From Promethearchaeota archaeon (GTDB lineage Archaea > Asgardarchaeota > Lokiarchaeia > Sigynarchaeales > SOKP01): 64,000 bases of DNA. Positions 44,345 to 53,465 of the stretch are shown piece by piece. The stretch lies in the NCBI GenBank assembly GCA_013375495.1, contig JABXKC010000001.1:248001-312000 (forward strand), in the 5' to 3' direction. Below the pieces are notes generated by a model. It was not told the origin of the DNA. It worked only from the letters and a program-made list of their open reading frames with translations, and searched no databases. Numbering within the stretch: position 1 is the stretch's first letter; each line of letters starts with the position of its first letter. A program made the translations under genes and the position numbers.

Positions 44345-44920
44345 TCATCTAGAACTTAAATCCTTTAACCTTTTTATAATACGCAATTCTTTAACGAGCT
44401 TTGTTGTAGCTGGAGGGACTAAATTTTTCCATGTTTCGCCTTTTAGCATAGATTCACGGATATCGCTTCCGCTGAGTCCTTTTTCCTTTAACGGAACCTC
44501 CCATAGAACATGAACTTTCAATCCTAGCGATTCTAAATATTTTTTTTTCTGTCTGCCCCAGTCGTCGTAAATAGAAAGGAAGAAGACAACATCCATAGGG
44601 ACATAATATTTTAATAATTCAGGGACATTGATCGGAAAGGGGACAATTGAAAACTCGGAGAGTGTCAGCCCTTTCTCTAATAGAGTTTCCCTTATCATCA
44701 CAAAGCGCTCGTAATATGTTAAAGGATTAGCGATTGGTTGACTGCGATGGGGATTTGAGTCGTGATCCTTAGTTAGAGATGGATCTGGATTTGTTATTCC
44801 TACAATTAAGTGCTTGCACAATTTTTTTCCAGCGAGTAAAAATTTTACGTGATCGTTATGTAGGATTTGAAATCTTCCATGTATCGTACCCAAATTGTAT
44901 TTAAATTTATCTTCTGGCAT
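44345..44920 (-). CDS. nadM: Archaeal nicotinamide-nucleotide adenylyltransferase
   Basis: The 191 residues contain the nucleotidyltransferase H-I-G-H-like motif GRFQILHNDH near the start and SGSDIRESM for the ISTxxR-like phosphate site. This matches NadM, which makes NAD from NMN and ATP. The length is slightly above the usual 170. A nicotinate phosphoribosyltransferase lies at 52017-53405, so two NAD-biosynthesis enzymes are in the window. The substrate could also be another nucleotide, since the family is broad. Confidence 0.82.
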   Translation of the reverse strand: MPEDKFKYNLGTIHGRFQILHNDHVKFLLAGKKLCKHLIVGITNPDPSLTKDHDSNPHRSQPIANPLTYYERFVMIRETLLEKGLTLSEFSIVPFPINVPELLKYYVPMDVVFFLSIYDDWGRQKKKYLESLGLKVHVLWEVPLKEKGLSGSDIRESMLKGETWKNLVPPATTKLVKELRIIKRLKDLSSR

Positions 44921-44962
44921 TATATTTCATATTACGAAGAATTTTTGGTGTAATCTGTTAAG

Positions 44963-44997
44963 ATTCGAATTGTTTTTCACACAATTGTGAATCGAAT
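44963..44997. repeat. Inverted repeat between nadM and mre11
   Basis: ATTCGA, 7 bases, TTCAC, 6 bases, GTGAA, TCGAAT: the two arms pair completely over 11 bp with a 7-base bulge on the left arm. It lies in the 205-base divergent spacer, so it may be an operator or a structured leader. No gene is seen in the spacer. Confidence 0.4.
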
Positions 44998-45125
44998 AAT
45001 TCATATAATGTTAATAAATTTTTCATTCTGCTTTAATCACTATTTCTTTAGACTTTTTCAATTTATAAATCTTTACTGATACATAATTCATATTATAGAA
45101 AGTAAATATAAATCGCATAATACCA

Positions 45126-46310
45126 ATGACTAGCGTTAATGTATCTGATCCTCAATTAAGGACTTACGATAGAACGCGAGAAAGCGACAATAGAATTACA
45201 AAATTCTTACATGCAAGCGATATCCACTTAGGGAGCCATCAGTATCGAAACGAAAATAGAGCGAATGATTTTATTTTTGCATTCGAAGAAATATTATCGA
45301 AAGCTATTACCCATCAAGTTGATTTTATTTTATTAGGAGGTGATGTATTTACATCGTTAGAAATGTTACCGGGCAAATTAACTAAAATTGTAAATATTTT
45401 AAGAGATTTCAAGCATAAAACAGACGATAGAATTCTAATAATAGCGATAGAAGGAAATCATGATATTCCCAAGTTCTCGAGAGGAGTAAGATTTAGTCAT
45501 CGGGGTCAATCCTGGCTTAAATTCTTGACGAGTTTAGGGCTCATCGTTCTCCTTGATGCTGACATCAATGCTTCCCCAGAGGAGATGTTTAAACCATACG
45601 ATTTTCGAGTTCGAAAAGGTGGAAGAATTCAAATCAAGAACGTAGTTATTTATGGGACTAGATATTTAAAAGAAAAACCAGAAGATTACTTATTAACACT
45701 AAAGGAAGGGATCATAAAAGATGACGGAAATTTTCACATTCTCCTTCAACATTTCGGCATACAGGGTCAGATGAGACACGTTCCAGGCGTAAGCTACGAG
45801 AGAATTAAGCACTTAAAAGAGAGAGTAAACTATCTTGCCCTTGGCCATTACCATTTACAATTTATTCTAGATAATTGGGTTTATAACCCAGGATCTTCTG
45901 AAGCGGTGTGCTCCACAGACTTTTCATTCAAACGAGGAGTGTTTTTAGTTTCAATACATAAAGAAAAGAATTACTATAAAGAAGTTAAAAAAATCCCGTT
46001 ATCCAATAGAACCTACCGATGGGAAACAATCTTTTTCAAAACAGAATTTAGAACTAAAGAGAAAATGTATGAATGCATTATTCGTAAGTTAAAGAGATCT
46101 TTTGATTTATGCAAAGATTTAGATTTGGGTACTGAAAATGTCCAAAATCCTGTTCTTTTCCTTTTATTAAAAGGTAAAAAGCCTTTTCATAGATGTAAAC
46201 TAGATAAAAAAGAATTAACTCAAAGAATATGTGAAAACCTTCCTGTGGTGGATGTAAGAATATATCAAAAGTTTTCTGATTTTTTAACAAAACTAGATAC
46301 TTTTATTTAA
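45126..46310 (+). CDS. mre11: Mre11-like DNA repair exonuclease
   Basis: The 394 residues contain metallophosphoesterase motifs in order: LHASDIHLGS, ILLGGDVF, IAIEGNHDIP and ALGHYHLQF. They make a two-metal nuclease site as in Mre11/SbcD. The C-terminal 120 residues are variable. Mre11 processes double-strand breaks with Rad50. No rad50, herA or nurA gene is adjacent, which is unusual for archaea where these often cluster. It could instead be a stand-alone phosphoesterase of the same fold. Confidence 0.85.
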   Translation: MTSVNVSDPQLRTYDRTRESDNRITKFLHASDIHLGSHQYRNENRANDFIFAFEEILSKAITHQVDFILLGGDVFTSLEMLPGKLTKIVNILRDFKHKTDDRILIIAIEGNHDIPKFSRGVRFSHRGQSWLKFLTSLGLIVLLDADINASPEEMFKPYDFRVRKGGRIQIKNVVIYGTRYLKEKPEDYLLTLKEGIIKDDGNFHILLQHFGIQGQMRHVPGVSYERIKHLKERVNYLALGHYHLQFILDNWVYNPGSSEAVCSTDFSFKRGVFLVSIHKEKNYYKEVKKIPLSNRTYRWETIFFKTEFRTKEKMYECIIRKLKRSFDLCKDLDLGTENVQNPVLFLLLKGKKPFHRCKLDKKELTQRICENLPVVDVRIYQKFSDFLTKLDTFI

Positions 46311-46371
46311 TTTTTCAAAAAGGTCTCGGGATAATTTAACTATTTTAAAGGATAAGAACAATGATATATTT

Positions 46372-47994
46372 ATGCGTCTAAAGTCTTTTTTATTAAAAAA
46401 TAAAATATTTTCGATAGTAACACTGATCTTTTCTATTTGGATTGTTGTTTTGGTTTTTTTAGCGGGAATAGGTCCAAGAAAGATAGTGTTTTACAATGCT
46501 CTTGGGCAAAGCGATGTTTCTTCTGAATATTCTAGTATACTTCCATGGTTTAGATATATCATTGAACCGTTTGCAATAACAGCTTTTATACTTGAATATG
46601 AATTTACTTGGCTTCTACTTATTTTAATAATATATCCGATTATTCGAGTTATTTATGTTTTCTTAAGAAAAAAAGGGAAATTGCAATCAAAAAAGTATAA
46701 CCAAATCAGGCATGTTATAACAGATCTCATTTATTTTGCGTTTAAAGTCTTTTCTATAACGTTCGTTGTAATTTTGTTAATAATTCTAATAGGATATTTA
46801 ATTCAAGGGTTCTTTTTTGTCAGCAGGTATTTCATGGTTCCTATTCAAATCGGAATACACCTTAGCTATATTTTACTAGGGATCAAGGTTGGATATACGC
46901 TATTAAAATTAATCCATCCAAGGCTTAAACTAAATCTTGCTAGCAAAATCGAAAACAATATTCGAAGAGCTAGTTCAAAAAAAACAAGGATTACTTATAA
47001 TTTGAAAAAAGAATCCGTTTTTTTTGCGGGAATCATATTTTTATTGCTTGGCACTAATATAGTTTTATTGTCTATTCAATTCCCTCCTCACAGAATCGTC
47101 CCCACTACACCTCTCGAGGATGATGAATTTTTATTTGATTTTCACATTCACACGACTTTTTCTGATGGATGGCTTACTCCTGAAGAGAGAGTTCTCTGGT
47201 ACATGGAGCACGGTATAACAGGGGCAGCTTTTTCCGATCACGATAATATAAGAGGAGCTCGATCTGCTCGAGAATTTGTTGAAAAAAACGGATTAGATTT
47301 TACAGTCTGGATCGCAGAAGAATGGACTAATCACGAAACTAACCCGGAGATTCATATGAATTACTTTGGTTTAGAGGAAGAAATAGTTCCTCCCGAATCT
47401 TACACCCCAGGAGGCCCTAAAGTGATGAACGCTTCAGATTTAATAAGTTACGTGAAAGCTAATGGTGGATTTATAACAGTAAACCATTATCACTATGAAC
47501 CTAATCCTGAAGGAGGATCTGGTACCCCTTATACTCTTGAACAATTAAGAGATTGGGGTGTTGATGGTTTTGAAATTATTAATGGAGGAAGCTATCACAA
47601 ATACACGGAAATTCGTCAATTTTGCTTAGACAATAACTTAATTTGCATTGCAGGATCCGATATCCACACAAATGAAGATTTAAACACATTTACCAAGTTA
47701 AAATTAGACGATCCAACTAACAAAACTCTTCCTAATATATTTAAGAATTTAAGAAATAACACACACGAAGCTATCGCAGTTCAATTTTATCCAAAAATTG
47801 TTGATTTGCCAGGAGAGTTAATTGATTTAGGTTTATACGTTTTAGAGGATTTTATTAACTATCTTTTAAACATAGATACATACCAAGCGCTTTCTTGGAT
47901 TATATGGACCTCAACAATATATGCAATATTCGTTATTATCTACAATAAAATAGTAAAAGTCGAGTTAAAGCACTTAAAGCAAAAAATTAATTAG
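46372..47994 (+). CDS. Membrane protein with PHP-type phosphoesterase domain
   Basis: The 540 residues start with about six hydrophobic helices (1-235), then a PHP domain: FDFHIHTTFSDG, AFSDHDNIRGA, NHYHYEP and GSDIHTNEDL, each supplying metal ligands. A final hydrophobic helix lies near the C-terminus. PHP domains hydrolyse phosphate esters with a metal cluster; the domain is predicted outside or at the membrane, depending on topology. It starts about 60 bases after mre11 on the same strand. Confidence 0.85.
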   Translation: MRLKSFLLKNKIFSIVTLIFSIWIVVLVFLAGIGPRKIVFYNALGQSDVSSEYSSILPWFRYIIEPFAITAFILEYEFTWLLLILIIYPIIRVIYVFLRKKGKLQSKKYNQIRHVITDLIYFAFKVFSITFVVILLIILIGYLIQGFFFVSRYFMVPIQIGIHLSYILLGIKVGYTLLKLIHPRLKLNLASKIENNIRRASSKKTRITYNLKKESVFFAGIIFLLLGTNIVLLSIQFPPHRIVPTTPLEDDEFLFDFHIHTTFSDGWLTPEERVLWYMEHGITGAAFSDHDNIRGARSAREFVEKNGLDFTVWIAEEWTNHETNPEIHMNYFGLEEEIVPPESYTPGGPKVMNASDLISYVKANGGFITVNHYHYEPNPEGGSGTPYTLEQLRDWGVDGFEIINGGSYHKYTEIRQFCLDNNLICIAGSDIHTNEDLNTFTKLKLDDPTNKTLPNIFKNLRNNTHEAIAVQFYPKIVDLPGELIDLGLYVLEDFINYLLNIDTYQALSWIIWTSTIYAIFVIIYNKIVKVELKHLKQKIN

Positions 47995-48027
47995 ATACTT
48001 TTCTTTTTCTAATTTTGTTTAATTCTT

Positions 48028-48474
48028 TTAAATATAGTACGAATTCTTATCTTCGCTATATTTATCGTTATCGTCGTCCTGATCGTCATCTTTTTTTTTA
48101 CCCATTAACTGTTTAGAGAAAAATTTCATTAATTCGTCAGGATTCATGTCTTTAATTTCGTTCATATCAATCCGCATTACTCCTTGATTCTTAAAAGGGG
48201 ACATTCTAGCTTTCATTTGTTTCTCTATCTTCTCTTTTTGCCTAGCGTGCATTATGAGTTCTTTTCTCATTAGTTCTCTTAATTCGTTTGCTACTAATTC
48301 ATCTAATTCACTCGGTTTGAAAGAGAGAAGTGATTCTGGTCCATAGAGTTTAGATATTTTGTTAATAACCTTTTCTCTTTTAACTTCTGGGATTTGGTCT
48401 ATGGTATCTAATCGTAGAATCGATACAATATTCAACCAATCAAGCTGTAAAGCCCAAGCTTCTTTTCTGGTCAT
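48028..48474 (-). CDS. Uncharacterised charged helical protein
   Basis: The 148 residues are mostly alpha-helical by composition, with a basic middle (MRKELIMHARQKEKIEKQ) and an acidic tail of about 20 residues (KKDDDQDDDNDK). I do not recognise a family. The acidic tail and lack of membrane segments suggest a soluble protein that contacts a basic partner. It is convergent with the PHP gene. Confidence 0.65.
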   Translation of the reverse strand: MTRKEAWALQLDWLNIVSILRLDTIDQIPEVKREKVINKISKLYGPESLLSFKPSELDELVANELRELMRKELIMHARQKEKIEKQMKARMSPFKNQGVMRIDMNEIKDMNPDELMKFFSKQLMGKKKDDDQDDDNDKYSEDKNSYYI

Positions 48475-48679
48475 GGCTTCTAAAATTTATTTTTACGATT
48501 AAAATAATTTCGGATTTAAGTTAAATGTTTTCCTATGTTTTTTCATCAAAATGTAAACATATAAATCTATGCTTTTTGTAATATTAAATCGAAAATCCGA
48601 GATGTATTGTTTAGAAACATCTAATATATTTTTTAAAATTAGATTTAAGAAAAGGATAAAAGAAAAAGGGAACAAAAAG

Positions 48680-49525
48680 CTAAAAAAATTCTTTAAAGGA
48701 GGAAACGACTAGTTCTGGTTGGTCGTGCATCACCCAATGGGAAGAATTTTCAGCACGAACAATTTTTAGGTCGTTTACGTAATCGGATAATCCATCCAAA
48801 ACTGACGATAACACTGCCACATCTTTCATACCATGAATAACTAAAGTTGGAACCGTAATTTTTCCTGTCAAGTCTTTAAAGGAAGTATTTGCTCGGTAAT
48901 AATTTACACCTCCTATGATTGCTCCTGGTTGTGTCCACGCATTTAAATATTGCTCCTTATCGAAATCAGTAAAATTACTCTTATTTGTCATCCCTTCGAA
49001 AACCGCGAATTTTAACCACTTATACTCGTTCTCAAAAAGAAACTTTTCTCCGTCGGGTTTAAGAAATTCGAAGATGTAAAAACTCGCTTCTTGCTGGTTT
49101 TTGTCTGTTCGCAATTTTTCTTGGAAAATTTTACTATGAGGAGAGTTCAATATCGCCACCTTTCGTAACAATTCAGGATATTTTTCGGCAAATGCCCATG
49201 CAACAACACCCCCCCAATCGTGCCCGGCAAGAAATATTTTTTCTAAACTTAAAGCTTCTATTAACCCCTTAATATCGTCCATTAAGATTTCCATCTTATA
49301 ATTATCTACGCCTTCAGGTTTGTCAGATAAATTGTATCCTCGCATATCGGGGATAATTAATTTATAGTTCTTTTGAAGACCGCGAATTACGCTTTTCCAC
49401 CCATACCAAAAATCTGGAAATCCATGAAGTAAAACTAATGGTGGACCTTCCCCTATCATAACAGTATGAAGTTTTATCCCATTAGTTTCAATCATTTTCT
49501 CTTCAATTTCTTCAAACAATTCCAT
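48680..49525 (-). CDS. Alpha/beta hydrolase, epoxide-hydrolase/dehalogenase-like
   Basis: The 281 residues show the HGFPDFWYGW oxyanion motif and the nucleophile elbow AGHDWGG, with Asp as nucleophile as in soluble epoxide hydrolases and haloalkane dehalogenases. A C-terminal His is in SSHWVMHDQPE. The cap helix region is about 120-200. The substrate is unknown. It lies downstream of a small unknown gene and the FadR-like palindrome, so a lipid-linked role is conceivable. Confidence 0.88.
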   Translation of the reverse strand: MELFEEIEEKMIETNGIKLHTVMIGEGPPLVLLHGFPDFWYGWKSVIRGLQKNYKLIIPDMRGYNLSDKPEGVDNYKMEILMDDIKGLIEALSLEKIFLAGHDWGGVVAWAFAEKYPELLRKVAILNSPHSKIFQEKLRTDKNQQEASFYIFEFLKPDGEKFLFENEYKWLKFAVFEGMTNKSNFTDFDKEQYLNAWTQPGAIIGGVNYYRANTSFKDLTGKITVPTLVIHGMKDVAVLSSVLDGLSDYVNDLKIVRAENSSHWVMHDQPELVVSSFKEFF

Positions 49526-49687
49526 TTTTGAATACCATTATTAAAAAATACTATTTAAATTATGTTCTATTGAGTTTCCTCTAATATAAATTAAACTTCT
49601 AGAAAATAGAAATTAAAATATAATACAAATTGGAGTTGAAAAGAAAAATTAAAATATAAAGAGATTTTTAAAAAGTTTTTTAAGATA

Positions 49688-49903
49688 TTATTCAAAATAA
49701 CGATTAAAGGCATCCTCGAAATCCTTCATTCGGGGATTGTTAAGTTCTGCGAATTTATAACTCCCAGTTGGCAGCTTTTCTTCTTTTGAAAAATGTTTCG
49801 TAAGAGAGCTTGCAAAATCGCGCGCACTTAAACTCTTTTCTTCGGCGAATTTAATTTCACCAAAAAAATCCAGGTATTCTGGTACAGTGTCACTCATTTT
49901 CAT
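49688..49903 (-). CDS. Small uncharacterised protein
   Basis: The 71 residues are soluble, with a central charged segment and no recognised motif. The frame ends 162 bases before the hydrolase start on the same strand, so they may be co-transcribed. It starts 154 bases from the TetR-type palindrome. Coding status rests on the open frame, a usable ATG and ordinary composition. Confidence 0.5.
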   Translation of the reverse strand: MKMSDTVPEYLDFFGEIKFAEEKSLSARDFASSLTKHFSKEEKLPTGSYKFAELNNPRMKDFEDAFNRYFE

Positions 49904-50395
49904 TCACACTTATTTTCGATTTGTTAACTTTTTACTCAAATACTTGTTTTATCAATTAAAAATATATTAGATCATAAATGGACAGTCTCACTTATAAATG
50001 TTTTCCTACACTTGCAATGGTTAAAATTTCTTAATTTTTACCGAATCCTCATTCACTGAATGAACGTTCATTTATTTTCTGTTGATCTTTATTATTCAAC
50101 GAAAAATATAGGAAAGATATAAAAAAAGCACTTTTTCAAAAATCCCCATCATTTTCCCGCCGTCCATATTAGTTTTTTTACTTACTCCGTAAATTGTAGT
50201 TATCTTCTTATTTCTTATAGATAGACATATCATTATATATAAATAGATACAAGAGACCCCAAAAACATAATAATTCAATAGAAAATTGAAAATTAATAAG
50301 TAATAAATTTTAACATATTTTCTTAAAATGTAAGAATAATTTTTTTAAATTTTGACATAATACAAATTGTTCATAATTTTTTGAGTTGACCATAA
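49904..50395. other. 492-base gene-free divergent region
   Basis: This is the longest non-coding stretch in the window, between a minus-strand small gene and a plus-strand TetR gene. It is strongly AT-rich and holds the palindrome at 50057-50074. A 60-codon frame on the minus strand (50096-50278) has no family signal and is not accepted. I see no RNA gene. Confidence 0.6.
50057..50074. promoter_or_regulatory. FadR-like palindromic operator near TetR gene
   Basis: TGAATGAACGTTCATTTA contains the perfect 14-base palindrome AATGAACGTTCATT (50059-50072). It resembles the bacterial TetR-type FadR operator (TGAATGA, 4 bases, TCATTCA). The TetR gene starts about 320 bases to the right and a minus-strand gene starts about 150 bases to the left. 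Confidence 0.6.
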
Positions 50396-51010
50396 GTGTC
50401 TTTAAGAGAAAAAAGGTCTGAGATAATAAAGAAGGAAAAGAGAAATTTATTTATAATATCAGCTCTCTCTGTTTTTGAAGAAAAAGGATTTAATAATACT
50501 CGTATAAAAGATATCACAGAACTGGCTAATACGAGCGTAGGGAACTTCTATAATTACTTTAATTCAAAAGAGGATGTAATTGAAGTATTAATTAGTGGAT
50601 TAGCTGAACTTATGATAAGTAAATTTAGAGAATTATTTGTCTATTTCAAACAAAACAGAATTCCAACAATCTCTGCAGTTAAGAATCTTTTTCGAGGATA
50701 TGCTAAGATGTTTAAGGAAAAAAAAGAAACATTTTTAATTTTTTTTGAGCAAATGGGGGGAATGGAACCAAAATACCGAACTAAAAGAAATGAGATTCTT
50801 GACAATTTTACGAATGAGGTAGAAAAAATCATCTCAAGATTAATAGAATTCGGAGCTCGTGACCAAAATCCTAAAATAACAGCTAGAGTTTGGACATCTA
50901 CGGTACTTGGAGTCTTTATTTGGTGGATTCGAAGTGATTTTGAACTTGAAGAGGAAGAACTTATTGAAAATTTAACAGATGTTCTTGTTAAAGGGACAAT
51001 GTCAAATTAA
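50396..51010 (+). CDS. TetR/AcrR-family transcriptional regulator
   Basis: The 204 residues begin at GTG 50396. An N-terminal helix-turn-helix is seen (FNNTRIKDITELANTSVGNFYNYFNSKEDVIEVLI, about residues 33-65), then an all-helical ligand domain. TetR proteins bind short palindromes and are released by a ligand. The FadR-like palindrome upstream suggests self-control and an acyl-CoA ligand, which would suit the many acyl-CoA genes in the window. That link is inferred. Confidence 0.87.
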   Translation: MSLREKRSEIIKKEKRNLFIISALSVFEEKGFNNTRIKDITELANTSVGNFYNYFNSKEDVIEVLISGLAELMISKFRELFVYFKQNRIPTISAVKNLFRGYAKMFKEKKETFLIFFEQMGGMEPKYRTKRNEILDNFTNEVEKIISRLIEFGARDQNPKITARVWTSTVLGVFIWWIRSDFELEEEELIENLTDVLVKGTMSN

Positions 51011-51108
51011 GTTAAGGAACAATTTATTACAACAGTTATAGTTATAAGTAATCAATTAAAATTATATTTGGAGAATTCACATTTTAAAATTATTGGGCTT
51101 GAAATTAA

Positions 51109-52011
51109 ATGAATAGAGAAATTGATGATAGAACTTACTTAAGTTTTCTTTTACAATCCTTAAATATTGATGAGATGAAACAGATTTGCCGAGATTTTGA
51201 GATAAAAGGCTTCTCAAAGTTTAAAAAATCAGAATTAATTGAATTCATTCTCGATTCCTTAGCAGAGGAAGAACTCAAAGACTTGTTAGAACAAAAAGAA
51301 GGAGACATCATTTCCAGCGAAATTAACACAGCAATTAACAAAATTAGCGGTGAAGATCGAGAATCGCTCATTAACATAAAAGTAGTGAACGATAAGAACC
51401 ATGAAATCGAGTTGCAATTCAAAGGTTTTAATTGGAAATCGAGTTCGTATTTATCAATAACACCAAAAAATATCAATGATCCAGAACGAGATTGTGATTG
51501 TAGAGTAGGCTCAAATATGGGATTCTGTAACCATTTTTGGATAGGATTTATTTATTCCTTAAAGAAAAACTATTTCAAATTACCAGATTGGAAACTTACC
51601 ACCTTACCAAAAGATTTTGGAAAATTGGTGGAAAAAATTGTTATTAAGGATGGGAATTTAATTAATGAAGGTGCTGTCAGTTCTCTTCTAGCTAAGCACA
51701 ACAGAATCACTATTTATGCAGCTGAAATAACAGAAATAGCAGAGAAAGAGGATGATTTCCAAGGGAACGTAACCACCTATTATCTTATATCATTAAAAGA
51801 TATTGAATTCGGACCTCAACTGAAAAAAAAAAGCGATTATAGAAAAGAAGATATTGAAAATGTTGACAAATTAATCATAAGGGTAAGCGAAAAACTTTAT
51901 TCCAGCGACAAGTTTAAATTAGGAGACAAGATTACATGCAACGGCGGAGTAAATAAGGATAGGATGTTAGGATTTATGCTAAAAAGGGTTACAGGGTTTA
52001 AAAAAAAATAA
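51109..52011 (+). CDS. Protein with SAP-like N-terminus and SWIM-type zinc finger
   Basis: The 300 residues open with a helical SAP/Rho-N-like domain (about 10-55, LQSLNIDEMKQICRDF ... KKSELIEFI). A SWIM-like Cys-His finger follows (C-D-C ... C-N-H at about 127-142). A beta-rich C-terminal part (about 200-300) may be an OB-fold. These features suggest nucleic-acid binding. The stop is 5 bases before the nicotinate phosphoribosyltransferase start, so they are probably one transcript. The exact role is unknown. Confidence 0.7.
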   Translation: MNREIDDRTYLSFLLQSLNIDEMKQICRDFEIKGFSKFKKSELIEFILDSLAEEELKDLLEQKEGDIISSEINTAINKISGEDRESLINIKVVNDKNHEIELQFKGFNWKSSSYLSITPKNINDPERDCDCRVGSNMGFCNHFWIGFIYSLKKNYFKLPDWKLTTLPKDFGKLVEKIVIKDGNLINEGAVSSLLAKHNRITIYAAEITEIAEKEDDFQGNVTTYYLISLKDIEFGPQLKKKSDYRKEDIENVDKLIIRVSEKLYSSDKFKLGDKITCNGGVNKDRMLGFMLKRVTGFKKK

Positions 52012-52016
52012 TTTAG

Positions 52017-53405
52017 ATGATAGCAATGAGGAGTCCAAAATCGGGATTCATTAACGACGAAAATGTAATCTTAAGTACTGATTTTTACGAACTAACAATG
52101 GGCGCAGCTTATTATCAGTACAATCTCGATAATAATATTAAAGAAAAGGATGATATTGCTGTTTTTGATCTTTTTATTAGGAAATATCCTATAAATCGTA
52201 ATTACTTAATTTTTGCTGGTTTAGAGCAGGTAATTCATTATCTCCAGAATGCAAGATTCACTGAAAAGACAATAGAGTTCCTTAGAAAAAAAGAGGTTTT
52301 TAAAAAAATCAATTCTAGTTTTTTTGATGATTATTTACCTAAATTTAAATTCAAATTAGATGTGTGGGCAATGAGAGAAGGTAATTTCTTCTTTCCTAAC
52401 GAGCCTATTATGAAGATTCAAGGTCCGATGTTCCACGCTCAGTTGGCCGAGACTTATATATTAAATGTTATTAATTATCAGACCTTAGTGGCATCAAAAG
52501 CGTCTAGATTAAAAAATGTAGCACAAAACAAAACTTTGTTAGAGTTTGGTACAAGAAGATCGCACAGTCCTCTTGCTGGCGTTTATGCTGCGAGAGCTAG
52601 TTACATAGCGGGCTTTAACGGCACTAGTAATGTAATCGCTGATATTGAACTAGGTATTAATTCAAGCGGGACAATGGCTCATAGTTTTATCCAAAGATTT
52701 GATAATGAAATGGAGAGTTTCGATGTTTACAATAATATTTACGGAGATAACTCCATCCTCTTAATTGATACCTACGATATAGAACAAGCAGCTAAAAATA
52801 TATCTAAGTTTAAAAACTCTATTAAGGCTGTAAGAATTGACTCAGGGAATCTCGTTGAACATTCAAAAAAAGTTAGAAAAATACTAGACGAAAATGGTTG
52901 TGAAAAAGTTCTAATCGTTGCGAGTTCTGATTTAAATGAAGAAAAAATAAAAGAAATCCTTAAGAAAGATGCACCTATAGATGCTTTTGGAGTTGGTACT
53001 GAACTGGTTACTTCTCGCGATGACCCTGCTATTGCAGGTGTATATAAATTAATAGAATATAACCGTAAACCTAAAATTAAAATAAGTAAAGATAAATTAA
53101 CCTATCCGGGTAAAAAACAAATCTACAGAATTTATAATACACAAGGAGAATTTAAAGAAGATATCTTAATGTTAGATGATGAACCTGCTCCTTCAATCTC
53201 AGAAGCACTTCTTAATCTGGTGATGAAAGAAGGAATATTAATAACAGATTTACCTGATCTGAATGATATCCAGAAATATTATAATGAGAATATTGAAAAA
53301 TTACCAGAGAAATTTAAAGAATTAGAAGAGAATCATATATTTAAATTTAGAATTTCTAAAAAATTGAGTGAACTCACAAACTCATTAACAGAGAAATTTA
53401 CCTAA
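52017..53405 (+). CDS. pncB: Nicotinate phosphoribosyltransferase
   Basis: The 462 residues match the family: LSTDFYELTMGAAY at the start, LLEFGTRRSHSP, GFNGTSNVIADIELG, GTMAHSFIQRF, LIDTYDIEQAA and AVRIDSGNLVEH. The enzyme makes nicotinate mononucleotide from nicotinate and PRPP. With NadM at 44345 it supports a salvage route to NAD. Alternative starts at 52017 or 52026 are both plausible. Confidence 0.93.
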   Translation: MIAMRSPKSGFINDENVILSTDFYELTMGAAYYQYNLDNNIKEKDDIAVFDLFIRKYPINRNYLIFAGLEQVIHYLQNARFTEKTIEFLRKKEVFKKINSSFFDDYLPKFKFKLDVWAMREGNFFFPNEPIMKIQGPMFHAQLAETYILNVINYQTLVASKASRLKNVAQNKTLLEFGTRRSHSPLAGVYAARASYIAGFNGTSNVIADIELGINSSGTMAHSFIQRFDNEMESFDVYNNIYGDNSILLIDTYDIEQAAKNISKFKNSIKAVRIDSGNLVEHSKKVRKILDENGCEKVLIVASSDLNEEKIKEILKKDAPIDAFGVGTELVTSRDDPAIAGVYKLIEYNRKPKIKISKDKLTYPGKKQIYRIYNTQGEFKEDILMLDDEPAPSISEALLNLVMKEGILITDLPDLNDIQKYYNENIEKLPEKFKELEENHIFKFRISKKLSELTNSLTEKFT

Positions 53406-53465
53406 GCTTTATTTTTAATTTAAAATAAATATTAGATAATAGAAAAAAATGGTAGTTTTTGTGTT

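Noticed and set aside
50096..50278. 60-residue open frame on the minus strand
   Set aside because: It lies in an AT-rich spacer, has no family signal, no clear ribosome-binding site and odd composition.
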